Of a stretch of DNA of 64,000 bases, positions 46,851-59,516 are shown piece after piece (the first letter of the stretch is position 1; the number at the start of each line of letters is the position of its first letter). This DNA comes from Alisma plantago-aquatica (taxonomy: Eukaryota; Streptophyta; Magnoliopsida; Alismatales; Alismataceae). A program made the position numbers and the translations under genes. The stretch is from the NCBI GenBank assembly GCA_963693085.1, contig OY856409.1, positions 1,617,103,711 through 1,617,167,710 on the forward strand. Direction: 5' to 3'. The notes under the pieces are model-generated. The model did no database searches. It saw only the letters and a list, made by a program, of their open reading frames with translations, and was not told the origin of the DNA.

Positions 46851-49800
46851 TTTGGTATCAGAGCCTAGGTTCCTCACTTAACCATTAATAATTATTAAAA
46901 TTTTCAAACTCCATAGAACCCAAGGGAGTTATTAGAGGATTAACCGAAAGACAGAGGTGTCTAGAAAAGGATCACGACCGAGGGCTGGCAATATTTTTCT
47001 CCACACCGCTAGTCAAAATACGAGGACTCCCGGATCTGTGTGACTGCCTGGCCAAAGTCTTAGGGTATGAATCGAAATAAGATACCTTTAGGACTTTCTC
47101 ATCTTATTCATCCCTTCTCATTCCAAATTCTGTTAAGGACCTTAAGGATTAGGGTTCTCTCTCTTCTCCTCACCCTCTTGAGGTATGGGTAAGGTTAATA
47201 AGGTCTAAGGAATCCTCAAGCAAATTAATGAAAAGCATGTAAATCAGATGTCATGGACATAAGCTTAATAGATTAAGCACATACTAAAGGATAGATACAT
47301 GCTTAGGTCGTATGCCATAAGTTGTCATGTCCTCAGAAGAGACCTGAGGCTAGACCTTCTTACCAGGAGGATAAGTAAAGAGAGTTAGTCTTGGAGGTAG
47401 ACACCTCCATTATAAGTAGAGACATGGCACATCCTCTAAGGATGATGTTAACCCTAACCCTAAGTGAAGGTTAGAGAGAGATGGCATGATGAGTTAGACT
47501 AGGTGTTTGGATGGACATACCATGGATGGCATATGAGCCATGAGAGGTTGAATGACCTAGTACCTCTGGCGACCCAACCCTGGGAAGGGTCGTGCATTTT
47601 AGAGTGAAGGATAACTCCTTCATTGAGGAGGTTGGAGAAGAACCTATGGAAACCCTATGAGCTTATATGGGCATAATAGGCACCCAGTATGTATCAATAG
47701 TACGAGAAATAGGTTGAAACCCTGGATGGGAGAGTTTGATGGATAGCTTATGTGATAAGCATAAGGGGCTATGGATAACCTTGAGCAAACATAAGTTGAA
47801 CATAGGCTTCATCTAGGTAGGGGCATGCTTTTGAGATTGATCCTTTAAGGAGAGAGGACCCTAATGGTGAGGATGGTTGTAGGGTTAGCTCTAGAAAGAG
47901 AGAGAAGGAACCAAGCAAGAAGGTTGGAATCCTAGACTCCAAGATATGAGAAAAAGTAGGGAGTTGAGGATGATGCGACCTAAGTGGATGATAGTGGTCG
48001 CCACATGCTTGATCCCTAGAGGTTGATGATGTCTTGGTTGCCATGAGAGGAACCAAACCCTAGATGAGTCTGGTGGTACCTCTGTACCTATGGTATAGAT
48101 GAGAAGAAGAGTTCCTTAGATCTGGAGAGGTTTAGTAATAGGTTATGAGGCCTTGTACCTTGTTGATTGTCCTTGAGGAGGACTCAACTTTAAAGTGTTG
48201 ATCGAGGAGAAGGATGATAGGAAGTGTATGTCATACCCGATACAGGTTTGGATCATGGTTAAGAGGTTGAGCATGCAGTTGGACACCCAAAACGTGAACC
48301 TAGGGTTCCTAGGCCTAAGAGGGGAAGTGGTGTACCTAATGCTCATGATGAGAGTTGAGTTTCTATAGAGACGAGCATGATACTCCTTATGTTCAGAGGA
48401 AAGGGAACCCCCCTTAAGTTTAAGGTATGTTTGGTGAACCCCTCCCAGCTAGGTTGATGACATGGGAAGGTATGGTCTTGATCTAATGTTGGGAATAAGA
48501 ACAAGTATGGCTTGGCATGGTTTAGTAGGTGATCCGCTTGTGCCTTAGTAGCTGTTGGGTTAAGCATGCTCATATGGATGTAAACCCTAAGGATGTTTGT
48601 GACCTTATTGTCAAGAGCTGTAGTTTCCTCCCATCCTAGGAGAGGGACCCTTTGGTAGGGTGTATACCAGTTTTGTGGGTTTTGAGGAAACCTAAAGAGG
48701 TCTCATAGGATCTTGAGAAGCTAAGTGAAAAGTACATGGTATGAGAATGAACCTATAGACCTATAGATAACCATCTCTAAGTGTATGTGGATGTGTTACC
48801 ATGGAGGTAACTGGTATGGGGCCTGACCAAGGTAGACAGGTCACCATGACCCCTATGAAAGGATGAAAGTCCACCCTTGAATGCAGAAAGAGAGATGATG
48901 AAGGCTTGGGTGAGGTTCTAAGTTGGACATGTACTATAATGGAATCCTAAGTCTATCCTAGGGTTAGGTAGGGATAAGACCAATGGAAGTAGGAGTTGCC
49001 TAATTCCCTAGTTGTGCAGGACCATTGGGTCGGGAGGTAACAACTATCATTGTTTGAGGGCCATGGGTTAGGATATTGATCACCTTCATGAACTCATGGG
49101 ACCCAAAGGGCAGATGAGTAGGGCACTCTCTAGATGCATAAGGGAAGAGGGATGACTCCAAAAGTGCCGACACCCTATAGACCTAGAAGAGATGACCGAG
49201 GATTGTGTGTAAACCCAAGTTGGTTTGAAACCAATGTTCCATGGAAGTGACCTTGATATCAGGATGCTTGTGATGTAGAGATGTAGGTGTCACGTTTCAA
49301 CCTAGATTCGAAGGTGTACTAGCAAGGTGGGATGTACCATCTCTACTCTTGGAATAGGAAGAACTCTGTATTTGGACTGCAATCAAATGCTTATTTCCTC
49401 TTGTTGTGGGAGTGAGAGATAAGACAACACGCATGCCATACACCAAGGATAAAAGATGATGTAAGTTGGAATGCGGCTATGAGGTATGAGGATAGAGATG
49501 ATAGCAAACCCTTGTGGAGTGAATGATACATAGATGGTTTATAAACACTAAGAGGAATGAGGTAGTCACCTTATGAGGATGATTTTATCATGAGATATGA
49601 GTCATACAAGGTTGAGTTTGATCACCAAGAAGATGAGCTCAAGGTGTTCTCAATAAAGATAGACTTAGAGTTCGAGTTTGAGATGATAAGTGAAATACAT
49701 GGAAGTGTATGTCTTCAATGTTACCTAATACCTAAGGATGTGAAGTGGTAATGAATGCTCTAGTTGAGATATATCATACTAGTTTGGCTAGAGGCTAGAA

Positions 49801-51247
49801 GAGGTTGTTAGGCTAACCCTAAGTGTGTAAAATAGATATGTTTTACTAATACTCATATGTAATGAGATCTATTGAACAAGTTAATGATTGTTTGGTTAGC
49901 CAGCCTAGGGCTTGATGCAGTAAAAGGGTAGTTGAAGAACCTTAAATGCACTTCTTTGGAAAGGAAGGTGATGAAACCCCGACTAGAGTGGTTTAAGGTT
50001 TCTGAGGAATTGATTTTGAGGAATCATGACATATAGGAAATCATGATTGAATATCACCATACACCATGGTACTACCAAGATGATAAGTGACAGTAGTACT
50101 TTAGATGCCTAAGATAAGTTGCATGTGGTATATGGCCATGCAAGACGAGGGAGAAGGACGAATGCCAGTAACCCAGTGCATTGATATAAAGGATAAAGAG
50201 TCCCTAAAAGAGAAAGGGAGTTCATCACTATGGATGTTGTAAGTATTCTCTAGACCAAGGAAGGTCGAGATGCAATATGGGGTATGGTAGATCGTCTTAC
50301 CCGGATGACATGAGAAAGAAAGAGTACTGTCAAGGGACAAATCGAGTTGAACTACATATGAGAGAGATGGTTCAACTACACCAGGAGATGAGTTCAAAAG
50401 TTCTTGAGCATAACCTAAAGGTTCACTCTCGTGAGGTGGAAGTAGAAACATGAAGAACTCTATGATAGTACAATTTATCACCCCTAAATAATGGTTAGTA
50501 TGATCCAGACTAAAGGGGGTCTGATGAGAGAATGTGTGCTCGTTAAGGGTGATATCTGGAGACAGTTCTTGTCTTTGGAAAGATGTGATGATAACCACCA
50601 TAGCCAATATCAGGATTTAAGGAAGCTCTGTAAGGGAGGTTGTGTCGGTCACCACTTCAGTAAGGTGATGTTGGTGAAAGGACCACGTGATGGTTCGAAA
50701 AGGACCACAATGTGTGTAGATGAAGTCACTTTAATCGTGCAATGGCTGAAAGGAGCCTAAAGATGACGAGAGTCATGAACGGATGCAAAGTAGACTGACA
50801 TGCAGTTCACTGTGGGAGAATATGTGACATGAAAATCTGACCCCTCGAAGTTATAGCTAAGAGAGATGAGTCCCCGATGCATGGGTTCTTTTATCATGGT
50901 TTGGTGGAGAGGGTTAAGTTTGATCTTACCCCTCAGGATAAAGAAATGTGTGATGAGTTCCAGGTGTCAAATTTAGAGCACTATGTGAGGTACCCCGACC
51001 ATATACTGAGCAATGAACCTAGTGAGCCCCAAGGGAGGCTGAAATGGCCTAGGTCACCTGTGCAGTTTATAGATTCCAGGATGAAAGAACTCAGAGAAAA
51101 AAAATGTGATGATAAAGGTTCTTTGGAAGAGCCATGAGTACGGTAAAGCCACATAGGGGCCAATGATGGACATGGGAAAGTCTTATCGTGAATTGTTTGT
51201 TTGCTTGATAGAATTTTGAGGACAAAATTCCTATAAGAGGGGAAGGA
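46851..51247 (+). pseudogene. Interior of the Tekay-like element (decayed gag-pol)
   Basis: The PBS at 46853 (tggtatcagagcc) fits initiator tRNA-Met. Gag, protease and RT are not readable with confidence. From about 50180 integrase appears in shifting frames: an FTMDVV...KEGRDAIWGMVDRLTRMT passage, then MRECVLVKGDIW. A late piece (50877-51137) gives VSNLEHYVRYPDHILSNEP and PVQFIDSRMKELR, the standard end of chromovirus pol. The long minus-strand frame at 50101-50607 is the shadow of this integrase. Confidence 0.8.
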
Positions 51248-54200
51248 TGTTACAACCCCAATTTTTGGGTTCAATTGGTGAGAAATGTAATTTCACATAT
51301 TAAATATATTTGAACAAATAATGATATAATTCGTTTGGAATAAATGAATTTCATTTACAATAGCCTTGACAATTGTTTTGTGGGCTTTATTGGCTATTAG
51401 GCCCAATAACAAGGAAATTCAATTAGTAAATGAATAATTGAATATTTGAGAAAATAAAATGTGGAAACCTCTAGAAGGCAAATCCAAAGAGGGATTTCGT
51501 GCCTCTTGGGTTCCTTGGGTTCCAAGGAGTCCAAAGTTGCATAGAGAGTGCAATAAGAAAAGAAAAGATCAACTAAATATTTCTTTATTAAGAAAGAAAT
51601 TGAAAATAATGATAAAATGTGGGAAATAAGTGAAAAGAGGTATAATGGAGTTATCCTTGGTGGAATTTCGTATCCCAAGGATTCCTAATGTTAAAAGGAA
51701 TACCAATGAGGAAAATAAAAGAGAAATAAAGAGAAATCCTCAAAAAGAGATATTTTAATGAGAAATAAGCAAGATAATGTGAAATATTGCATATAGATGC
51801 ATCTAGAAGGATAATTAGTATCCTTGAAAAAGGAATTTCAAAATAATAGAGTGTCTTGGGATCCAAGGAGTCCCAATAAAGAAGAAAGATAGAGCAAATA
51901 CCATAATTGCAAAATAAAAGGATAATGTGATACATTATTAATGAATTTTGTGTTGTTTTTCAAAAGGTGGTATTTTCTATTAAAAGAAAACATGATTTTG
52001 TGACAAATAATTAAAAGGCAAGTATAAACGAGGATAAGGGAGAAGATTTTTGTATTTCTAAGAAATAAGGTCAAAGAGATGTTTAGGAGAGAGAGAAAGG
52101 GGAACTTGCTTCATGATGAAGAAATCCAATTCCTATTTGGAAAGGACTCTATTTCTTCGAGGGCAAGTGTGTCGGGGCATGGATACTCTTCCCTATATAA
52201 AGGGGTAGATCCCTGGTTCAGGCCCAAGGAGATCCCACACATCTCCCTCTCTCTTACCTATATTCTTATTCCATGTCTTTGTCTTCAACCCTAAGTCACG
52301 TGGTTGGTGTTCTTCCTGGAGTGACGGGGAGTTGTGGGTCACCTTGATGAAGGTTGGATGTTCCTCGATGACCTGAGGATGATCAGCTATCGTTCCCAAG
52401 CCCTCAACCTCCCACGCTAACCTGCAGCAGGTCTGCACGACCACCCGAGAGTCGCGGGTTTGGGCACAATGTAGTGGCCACCTTGGCCGTGAAGAAGAAG
52501 CGCTCTGGGCCTGATGGAGGTCGACGGAGGAGGGGTGGCAGTTTCTAGACACCCTCAGGCTTTGGAGTTGAGGGGGTGAACCCCCACATTCGACGGACGC
52601 CGAGCGCCGCTCTAGGGCACGCGAAGGAAGAAGACGACCGTCGTTTGATAGATATACTCTCGGTGTAACAAAGGGCGGGCTACTTAAGTGGAGGGCAAAA
52701 TAGTCTTTTTGAAATGTTTACAAGCAAGTCAAGCAGCGTTGCATGTTAAAGGCTACGTGGCGCCTCCCCATTGGCCCAAGTGAGATATTTCTTCCAAAAA
52801 TCATATCTTATAAACCGTAGCTCAGATAAATACAAATAATATATGTATTTTGATCAGGAGAACGAGAGGAATCCAATAAAAATGATATGAAAGATTGTTT
52901 CCGTTCCTAATTGCAAAAGTACAATAAGTTGATGAAAAGTGCATTAACGTTAAGTTAAAAACCCTATTTGTGATTAAAGGTTGAATCTAGTATGGTTAAT
53001 GGGTTAATTGAAGTATTAATAACCTATTGAATGATAATGTTAGATTCGAATCTGATCTAGATGTAAAATTGCATGATTTAGGGTTCTTACCCCATATGCG
53101 AATGATTAAGTATTTAGAAACCCTAATTTAGGATCAAAGAGGATAAGATGATATATAATTTGAAAGATGTGAAAATACGTTGTTAAATGATGGTTCTAAG
53201 TTATTTGAATACAAAAGTCCTTAATTATGGATAAATACCCTAAAAGTAGTAATTAGGGTTTTCTCATGAATAAAAGTTAGAATTGATGGCAAAATGAGTT
53301 CATATGTTAATTAGGCCCTAATGAACTTTGAATTGATGATAGAGCCATATAATGATCTTGCCATGGATTAAAAGGATAATGGTAGTTTTAACATAAAATA
53401 GGCATAATGGGCTTAATTAATGTTTAAGCGTGCCTTTAATCCGAAATTAGGGCTTGTAAGTAATTGATTAGAAATAGGGTTTAAATAATAAATGAAGTGA
53501 AACCCTAAATGCAAAATGAAACCCTAAAATGGATACGAAAACCTTAGGAAGCAATTTCAAGTTGAATAGAAAGAATCTTGATAAAGTGTGTAGTAAATAG
53601 AGTACATGTGTCTTTCAGGATTCTTGATTGTGTGGTTGAACTACTTGCTTGGATTGCTTTCTTGGTTGGAATTGATATTAGCTTGAGAAATCTACTAAAT
53701 AGGTATCTGGTTACGCTTATGAATAATCACTTTAGTTTCACGGTGATTTCTGAATGTTTTATCGGTGCTTGAAAATAACTTTTGGATCCCTTTTATTTCA
53801 TGCAACTATAAAGTGACTATGATTATCACTATGAATATATATATATACACACACACATATATATATATATATATATGTGGCTTAGATCTGAATCCACCTC
53901 CGTGGCTTGTAAAGGCTAAAAAGGGGTAACCTAGAGTAAGGTCTAGGTTATCAAGGGTTAGAAACTGGGCTACCAAGTGTAGTGCCATGAGACCCTTTAG
54001 CATGCCATGAGTTAAGGAGTGGGCTACTTATGGGTAGTGTCATGTGACTCAACCCCAGAAACTGGTTGACCTATAGGTGGGATCATGAGGGGTTTAATGG
54101 GGATCTACTATAAGGAAAGTAGCATCCAGGTCCACAGTAGGGACAAAACAGAGGATGGGGAATGCATGGATCACACAGTTATATTTAAAACGTAAAATTG

Positions 54201-54597
54201 TTTGTTAAATGGTAATTGGCTGCAATACATTATTATAAATAATTACACATTTATTGTTTCCCCCACATACCAGCTTCTGCTGACCGACGTTTTGTTTGTC
54301 GGCGTTTTAGGTTCAAAGCCAAAAGGAGAAATAGTAAATTGACATATTGTGAATTCACGAATTGAAATACAAGGAGGATTAGTTAGAGTATAAATTCATA
54401 TGTGGATAAAAGTTTAGAGATCCAAATTTTCAAAGGGTATGCAAAAGTTTATTTTCTTACAGCTTTTCAGTATAGTCTTTTAAAATTTAATAATTGTTCT
54501 TAGTTATATGTCGAACCTTTGATGCAGATATTATGGGTGCGGTTTTGACCTCTCAGTCTCCCTTAATTGGGGGTTATCGGAAGGTGGGGTCGTAAAA
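51248..54597 (+). repeat. 3' LTR of the Tekay-like element
   Basis: It matches the 5' LTR along its whole length, with the TATA box at 52194-52201. It differs by small indels, such as an expanded (AT)n(AC)n(AT)n at 53837-53877 where the 5' copy has a short AT run (46119-46132). Confidence 0.9.
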
Positions 54598-55243
54598 GTG
54601 ACCCTCTTGAGAATACAGACGTGTCCTCAATTCCTGTATGGATTCACATGCCTTCTAATGGTAAAATGTGGATAGAGAAGGCAGTAGGCACAGTAGCCTC
54701 AGGGGTAGGCAAGTTGTTGCATGTGGAGACTAGGGCAACAGAGACAGAAGGAACTGATGAGGCCAGGGTCCTGGTTGAGATTGAGGCAGAGGAATCAAAC
54801 CCAGACAAGATTTGGGTTAATGTACCAGGCAAGGAGGCAATCCCTTTCAATATCAAGTACGAGTTCTTCCCCAAGAAGTGCTTAAGCTGCTGTGTCTTTG
54901 GAAATGGCGATAACGAGTGCCCTCAGAAGAAGGATACTGAACCTGCCAAAGACGATGATGGTTTCCATGCACCCAAAAATACATGGAGAGAAAGACAGGT
55001 TAACAACACCAATTCAACTGAGAAAGCAAGCACATCAGGAGACAAAGAAAAAGGTGAAGTGGATGCTAACTCATTCTATTCCTTGAGCGAGACAGAGGAG
55101 AAAATAGATAAAATCTTGGAGTCAGAAAAGAACCCAATCCCACCACAGAAGGAGAGGAGGAAAGACAAATCTAAGGATAAGGAGAAGACTCCAGTAGGGG
55201 AGAAGGAGAGGGATCCTGGTAGGCATACCAGGAACAAATGTTA
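54598..55243 (+). pseudogene. LINE C ORF1, 3' part
   Basis: After the gypsy element the reading frame resumes with DPLENTDVSS, IPVWIHMPSNGKMW, KLLHVETRATE, ARVLVEIEAEE and WVNVPGKEAIPFNIKYEFFP. The knuckle reads CLSCCVFGNGDNEC, with Asn in place of the usual His (54880-54921). A charged, lysine-rich tail ends at TAA 55241. Removing the insert and one copy of the duplication rejoins the two parts in frame. Confidence 0.87.
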
Positions 55244-55253
55244 AAGACCCTTA

Positions 55254-58200
55254 ATGTCTGTTCTCACGTGGAATGTCAAGGGGGTTTGCAACCCTGACAA
55301 GAGACGTGAGGTGAGGAACTGGATTAAATCCAGTGGTGTCTAAATGGCGGATATCTTAGAGACAAAGATAAAGAGAGTTAACAGTAGGAGTGTTACCTCC
55401 ATTTCCCCTAAGGGATGGAAACACATCACTAACCATAATTCAATCGAACTGGGCAGAATCTGCTTAGGATGGAACCCGAATGCTTGGGAGGTGGAGGTGG
55501 AGGTCAATGACGATCAAGTCATCTCGTCTATCTTCACTAATAAGGGTGGTCTGAAGATTTTCTTTTCAGCTATCTACGCCTTAAATCTGCACACGCAAAG
55601 ACAGTCCTTGTGGAAGGATCTGCTGGCACAAGCAAAATGGATGAACCTCCCATGGCTGATCATGGGAGATTTCAATAATGTCAGACTTCAAGAGGAGAAG
55701 AGGGGAGGTAGGTTGGTACCTGATGTGGTTCTGAGGTCATTCAATCAACTAATTAATGAGGCGAAGCTATGTGATTTTCCTATGCAAGGGGAAGATACAT
55801 TCACATGGAATAATGAATGCAAACCAGGGAAGAGAATTGCATCCAAGTTCGACAGAGCTCTAGTCAACGCAAGATGGCTGGATATGTTCGGTAACACTAG
55901 CATCAAGGCTATGTCTGCAGATATAAGTGATCATGAACCTTTGCTAATGCAACTGAGGGAGAAAGCTAGGAGTAACAGACCTTTCCAATTCATCAACTTC
56001 TGGACAAAGTGGGAGGGCTATAACGACCTGGTGGCACAGAGTTGGGGTGAACCTATCCAGGGAAACCCAATCTATGTATTCACCAACAAACTCAAGAGGC
56101 TAAAAGGAGAAATCAAGAGGTGGTCGAAGGAGCACGTTAACACCCCCTACTTCTTGAAGCAAATAAGGAGTTAATGGAGGTCAGAAGTCAACTGCTTAAG
56201 GACCTGCTTAACCCAACTCTAATCAATGCAGAGTTAGAACTCAAACACATCTTGGAGGATTTAAAAAAGGTAGAGGAGAGCTTCCTATGGCAGAGGAGTA
56301 GACAAAAGTGGATCCAAGATGGGGATCAAAATACAAAAATCTACCATAACGCAATAAAGCACAGAGAAGCACTTAACACTGTCACTGAGCTGATCAATGA
56401 GGAGGGCATAACACTCAATAGCCAAGAGGACCTAGGAAGGGAAGCTATGCAATTCTACGTGAAACTCTACAATAAAAACTACGAGGAAGAAGAGGGTATG
56501 GAGGAGGAGGAACTTCAATGGAGGTATAAACTCACCACTACTCACAATAAAATCCTTTGCAGGAAGACCAATGAGGAGGAAATTAAGAAGGCACTATGGA
56601 GTATTGGGACTGATAAAGTGCCAGGACCTGATGGGTTCAACTCCCACTTCTACAGGGAAGCATGGGAGGTCATCAAAGAAGATCTAAGTGAATCCATTAG
56701 ATGGTTCATGGAGGGGGGTTGCCTTCTTAGTCAGGTGAACCACGTGTTCTTCGTGCTTATTCCTAAGAAGAAGATGACGTCATCCTTGGCTGACTTCAGA
56801 CCAATTTCATGTTGCAATGTACAATATAAGGTGATAGCTAAGTTACTGGCTGAGAGGTTGAAGACGGTGCTCCCATTGATTGTCTCAGACAACCAAGGGG
56901 CGTTCATAGTAAGCCAAAGTATAAGTGATTGCACACTGCTGGCAGGAGAGTTCCTGTTAGACTTCAATGTCTTGAGGGGACACAAGAAGGCATGCTTGAA
57001 GTTGGATGTCTCGAAGGCCTACAACAATGTCAATTGGAGCTCACTCTGGTGGATAATGTCAAGGATGGGTTTCTAAGAAAGATGGATAAACTTGATGAAA
57101 CAATGTGTTACAATGACAAGCTACTCAATACTTGTTAACGACTCCCCATGTGGTATCTTCAGAGGTAGTAATGGATTGAGACAGGGGGACCCCCTCTCAC
57201 CATTATTATTTACTATCGTGATGGAGTATTTCACAAGGATGATGGACAAAGAGGAACGGGCAAAGAAGGTAGCTACCTACACAGTCCATGGCACAAAGGT
57301 GTTAAGACACCTCATATTTGCAGACGATGTGCTGGTTTTTCTATAGGCAAAGGCTACATACATGACTCACTTGAAGAAACTCTTGAAGAGGTTCGGTGAT
57401 GACACTGGTCTGAAGACAAATATACAAAAGACACAATTATTCTTGTCCAAGAATTGTGAACAAATAACAAAAGAGATTGAAGATGTGATGGGCATCACAG
57501 TGAGCAAACTCCCTACCAAATACCTGGGCTTCCCGTTGGCTGGAGGCAATCTAAAAATCAGTGACTTCGTGGAGTGTTCTGATAAACTCGATGAACTAAT
57601 TAGCAAATGGTCTGTGATGAAAACATCCATGGCAGGAAGAATTACCTTGACAAAGGCTACAATTGAAGGTCTGTTGATCTTTTGGGCTCAACATGGAGAA
57701 ATCCCAGGGGCGATCCTGGACAGAATGGAGATTACTATATCAAACTTTGTTTGAGCTAGTATAGTCCACCCAATGAAGTATAGCAGATTGGCGAGGCCTA
57801 AGGAGGAAGGAGGAGTGGGTCTGAAAACCCCTAGAATCATAGCTGATTGGGGCACAGCGAAACCAATTTTCAAATACTTGCAGAACGACTCCCTGTGGGT
57901 AAAATGGATGAGGACACACTATCCTAAAGGTTTGGATTTCAAACCGAGGACCAGGGAAGGCTATTCTAGAGTCATAAATTGAATGGTATAAGTATGGAAA
58001 GAAATCAAGAACATTGACAATGAAAGAGGGTCCTGGGCAGTGAAGGAGAAACAAGACAGAATATGGGAGCTTATTCAACCGAAGACTGAACTACATGCCT
58101 CAAATAATATCTGGTCTGACATTGTAGTCCCCAAATGGGACATGTGCTTGTATAGGGCAGTGCATAATTCACTTGCCACCCTGGACAAAATCGCAAAATG

Positions 58201-58525
58201 GTACCCTAGAATAAATGATACATGCCTTCTCTGTGAGGAGGAACATGATACGAAGGCACATATCTTCAAGTAATGTAGATACATAAGAAAGGTATGGGAA
58301 CTGTTGAGAATTCAAAGAAAGCTCAAGACGAAGTAGTTGATTGAAGCAGAAGGAATGATCACCACTCAGAACAAGATGGAAAAGATGATGTTGTCAGCTC
58401 TCTACTTTCATATTTGGAGGGAGAGGAATAGTAGGAAGCACAATGCGCAGAAGAAGGAGGTAGAGGGGCTAGCTAGTAAAATCAACAAAGTTCTATACAA
58501 TAGAATTCAATGTATAGATAGATAG
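55254..58525 (+). pseudogene. LINE C ORF2 (AP endonuclease and reverse transcriptase)
   Basis: The start ATG 55254 gives MSVLTWNVKGVCNPDKRREV; an in-frame TAA at 55341 precedes ADILETKIK, the endonuclease Glu region. LIMGDFNNV and SADISDHEPLL (near 55920) complete the endonuclease motifs. A one-base loss near 56165 shifts frame. From there one frame runs to 58525: KWIQDGDQNTKIYHNA, VPGPDGFNSHFY, FRPISCCNVQYKVIAKLL, NGLRQGDPLSPLLF, the catalytic FADD at 57317-57328, KYLGFPL and the zf-RVT CLLCEEEHDTKAH. Stops at 57074, 57344, 57752, two near 57980, 58271 and 58334 interrupt it. No RNase H follows. It nicks target DNA and copies LINE RNA when intact. Confidence 0.9.
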
Positions 58526-58636
58526 AATAGTAATTTCTTTATTTGGGTGAGTAATTTAGTGTTGAGGACTACATTGTATCTTTGTCCCAAAAGCTATTTT
58601 CTTGAGGGTTTTAGAATAAAATTTACCTAATTTCGA

Positions 58637-58712
58637 TACATACATACATACATACATACATACATACATACATACATACATACATACATACATACATACA
58701 TACATACATACA

Positions 58713-58744
<32 letters not shown>
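58637..58744. repeat. (CATA)n tail of LINE C
   Basis: About 26 CATA units begin exactly where the LINE 3' UTR ends (tttcgata) and end at the first SINE. Cys-Met-Tyr-Val frames through it are artefacts. Confidence 0.97.
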
Positions 58745-58903
58745 CCGACAAGGAGTGGCTCAAGTGGTCAAACACGATGTCCCCTAACAAAGGGACCCAT
58801 GTTCGAATCCCAGTTTCCGCCTTGATTTACCACCCTCCTGGGCATTCGGCCTCCACCACGGGTGTGGGAGAGGGGGTGGGGAGAAATGTTTCTCTCTTAA
58901 TCC
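58745..58903 (+). mobile_element. SINE copy S1 (tRNA-derived)
   Basis: The 159-bp unit has an A box tggctcaagtgg (58756-58767) and a B box gttcgaatccc (58801-58811), the internal pol III promoter of a tRNA. A non-tRNA body (gatttaccaccctcctgggc and a ggtgtgggagaggggg run) follows. It ends ctcttaatcc and continues as (CATA)n. It has no coding content and would need LINE proteins to move. Confidence 0.9.
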
Positions 58904-58949
58904 CATACATACATACATACATACATACATACATACATACATACATACA

Positions 58950-58983
<34 letters not shown>

Positions 58984-59073
58984 CATACATACATACATAC
59001 ATACATACATACATACATACATACATACATACATACATACATACATACATACATACATACATACATACATAAT
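58904..59073. repeat. (CATA)n tail of S1
   Basis: About 42 CATA units, with one tata variant near 58977, join S1 to S2. Confidence 0.97.
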
Positions 59074-59226
59074 GCTGACAAGGAGTGGCTCAAGTGGTCA
59101 AGCACAGTGTCCCTTCATGAAGGGACCCGGGTTTGAATCCCAACTACCGCCTTGGTTTACCACCCTCCTGGACGTTCGACCTCCGTCACGGGCATGGGAG
59201 AGGGGGAGAGAATGCCTCTCTTTATC
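59074..59226 (+). mobile_element. SINE copy S2
   Basis: The same family as S1 and S3. The A box is at 59086-59097 (tggctcaagtgg) and the B box at 59131-59141 (gtttgaatccc, one change). The body has caccctcctggacgttcgac and ggcatgggagagggg. It ends ctctttatca before (CATA)n. Confidence 0.9.
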
Positions 59227-59280
59227 ACATACATACATACATACATACATAAAACATACATACATACATAAAACATACAT
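59227..59280. repeat. (CATA)n tail of S2, with cataaaa variants
   Basis: CATA units are interrupted twice by cataaaa. Confidence 0.95.
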
Positions 59281-59433
59281 GCCGACAAGGAGTGGCTCAA
59301 GTGGTCAAGCATGGTATCCCCTAACAAAGGGACCCATGTTCGAATCCCAATCGCTGCCTTGATTTACCACCCTCCCGGGCATTCAGCCTCCACCACGGGC
59401 TTGGGAGAGGGGAGAGAATGGCTCTCTTAATCC
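59281..59433 (+). mobile_element. SINE copy S3
   Basis: The A box is at 59293-59304 and the B box, gttcgaatccc, at 59338-59348. The unit starts gccgacaaggagtggctcaa and ends ggctctcttaatcc before (CATA)n. It is closest to S1 by eye. Confidence 0.9.
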
Positions 59434-59516
59434 CATACATAAAATATACATACATACATACATACATAAAACATACATGCATACATACATACATACATAC
59501 GTACATACATACATAC
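59434..59516. repeat. (CATA)n tail of S3, irregular
   Basis: CATA units carry cataaaa, catgcata and cgtacata variants. Confidence 0.95.

Larger units (their letters stand above)
43523..54597 (+). mobile_element. Tekay-like chromovirus (Ty3/gypsy) with 3.3-kb LTRs
   Basis: LTRs of 3328 and 3350 bp bracket a 4.4-kb interior. They start TGTTAMAACCCCAATTTTTG and end GGGGTCGTRAAA, both familiar features of plant Tekay/Del elements. The PBS tttggtatcagagcc starts at 46851, and a polypurine tract agaggggaagga ends at 51247. Flanks gtgat (43518-43522) and gtgac (54598-54602) are an imperfect 5-bp duplication. Integrase remnants are readable near the right end of the interior. By eye the LTRs are about 95% identical over their first 230 bp, yet pol is thoroughly broken. 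Confidence 0.92.
42951..58636 (+). mobile_element. LINE C: near full-length LINE split by a Tekay-like element
   Basis: Without the 11-kb insert the LINE is about 4.6 kb. It has a GC-rich 5' leader, ORF1 (DUF4283, knuckle) and ORF2 (AP endonuclease, RT, zf-RVT, no RNase H). The 3' UTR ends aaaatttacctaatttcgata and passes straight into (CATA)n rather than poly(A). ORF2 is open in one frame over 2.35 kb except for point nonsense codons, so it is younger than LINE B. It is flanked by (CATA)n on both sides. Confidence 0.9.

Noticed and set aside
50101..50607. 168-codon minus-strand frame
   Set aside because: The plus strand carries recognisable integrase passages over the same bases, so this is a shadow.
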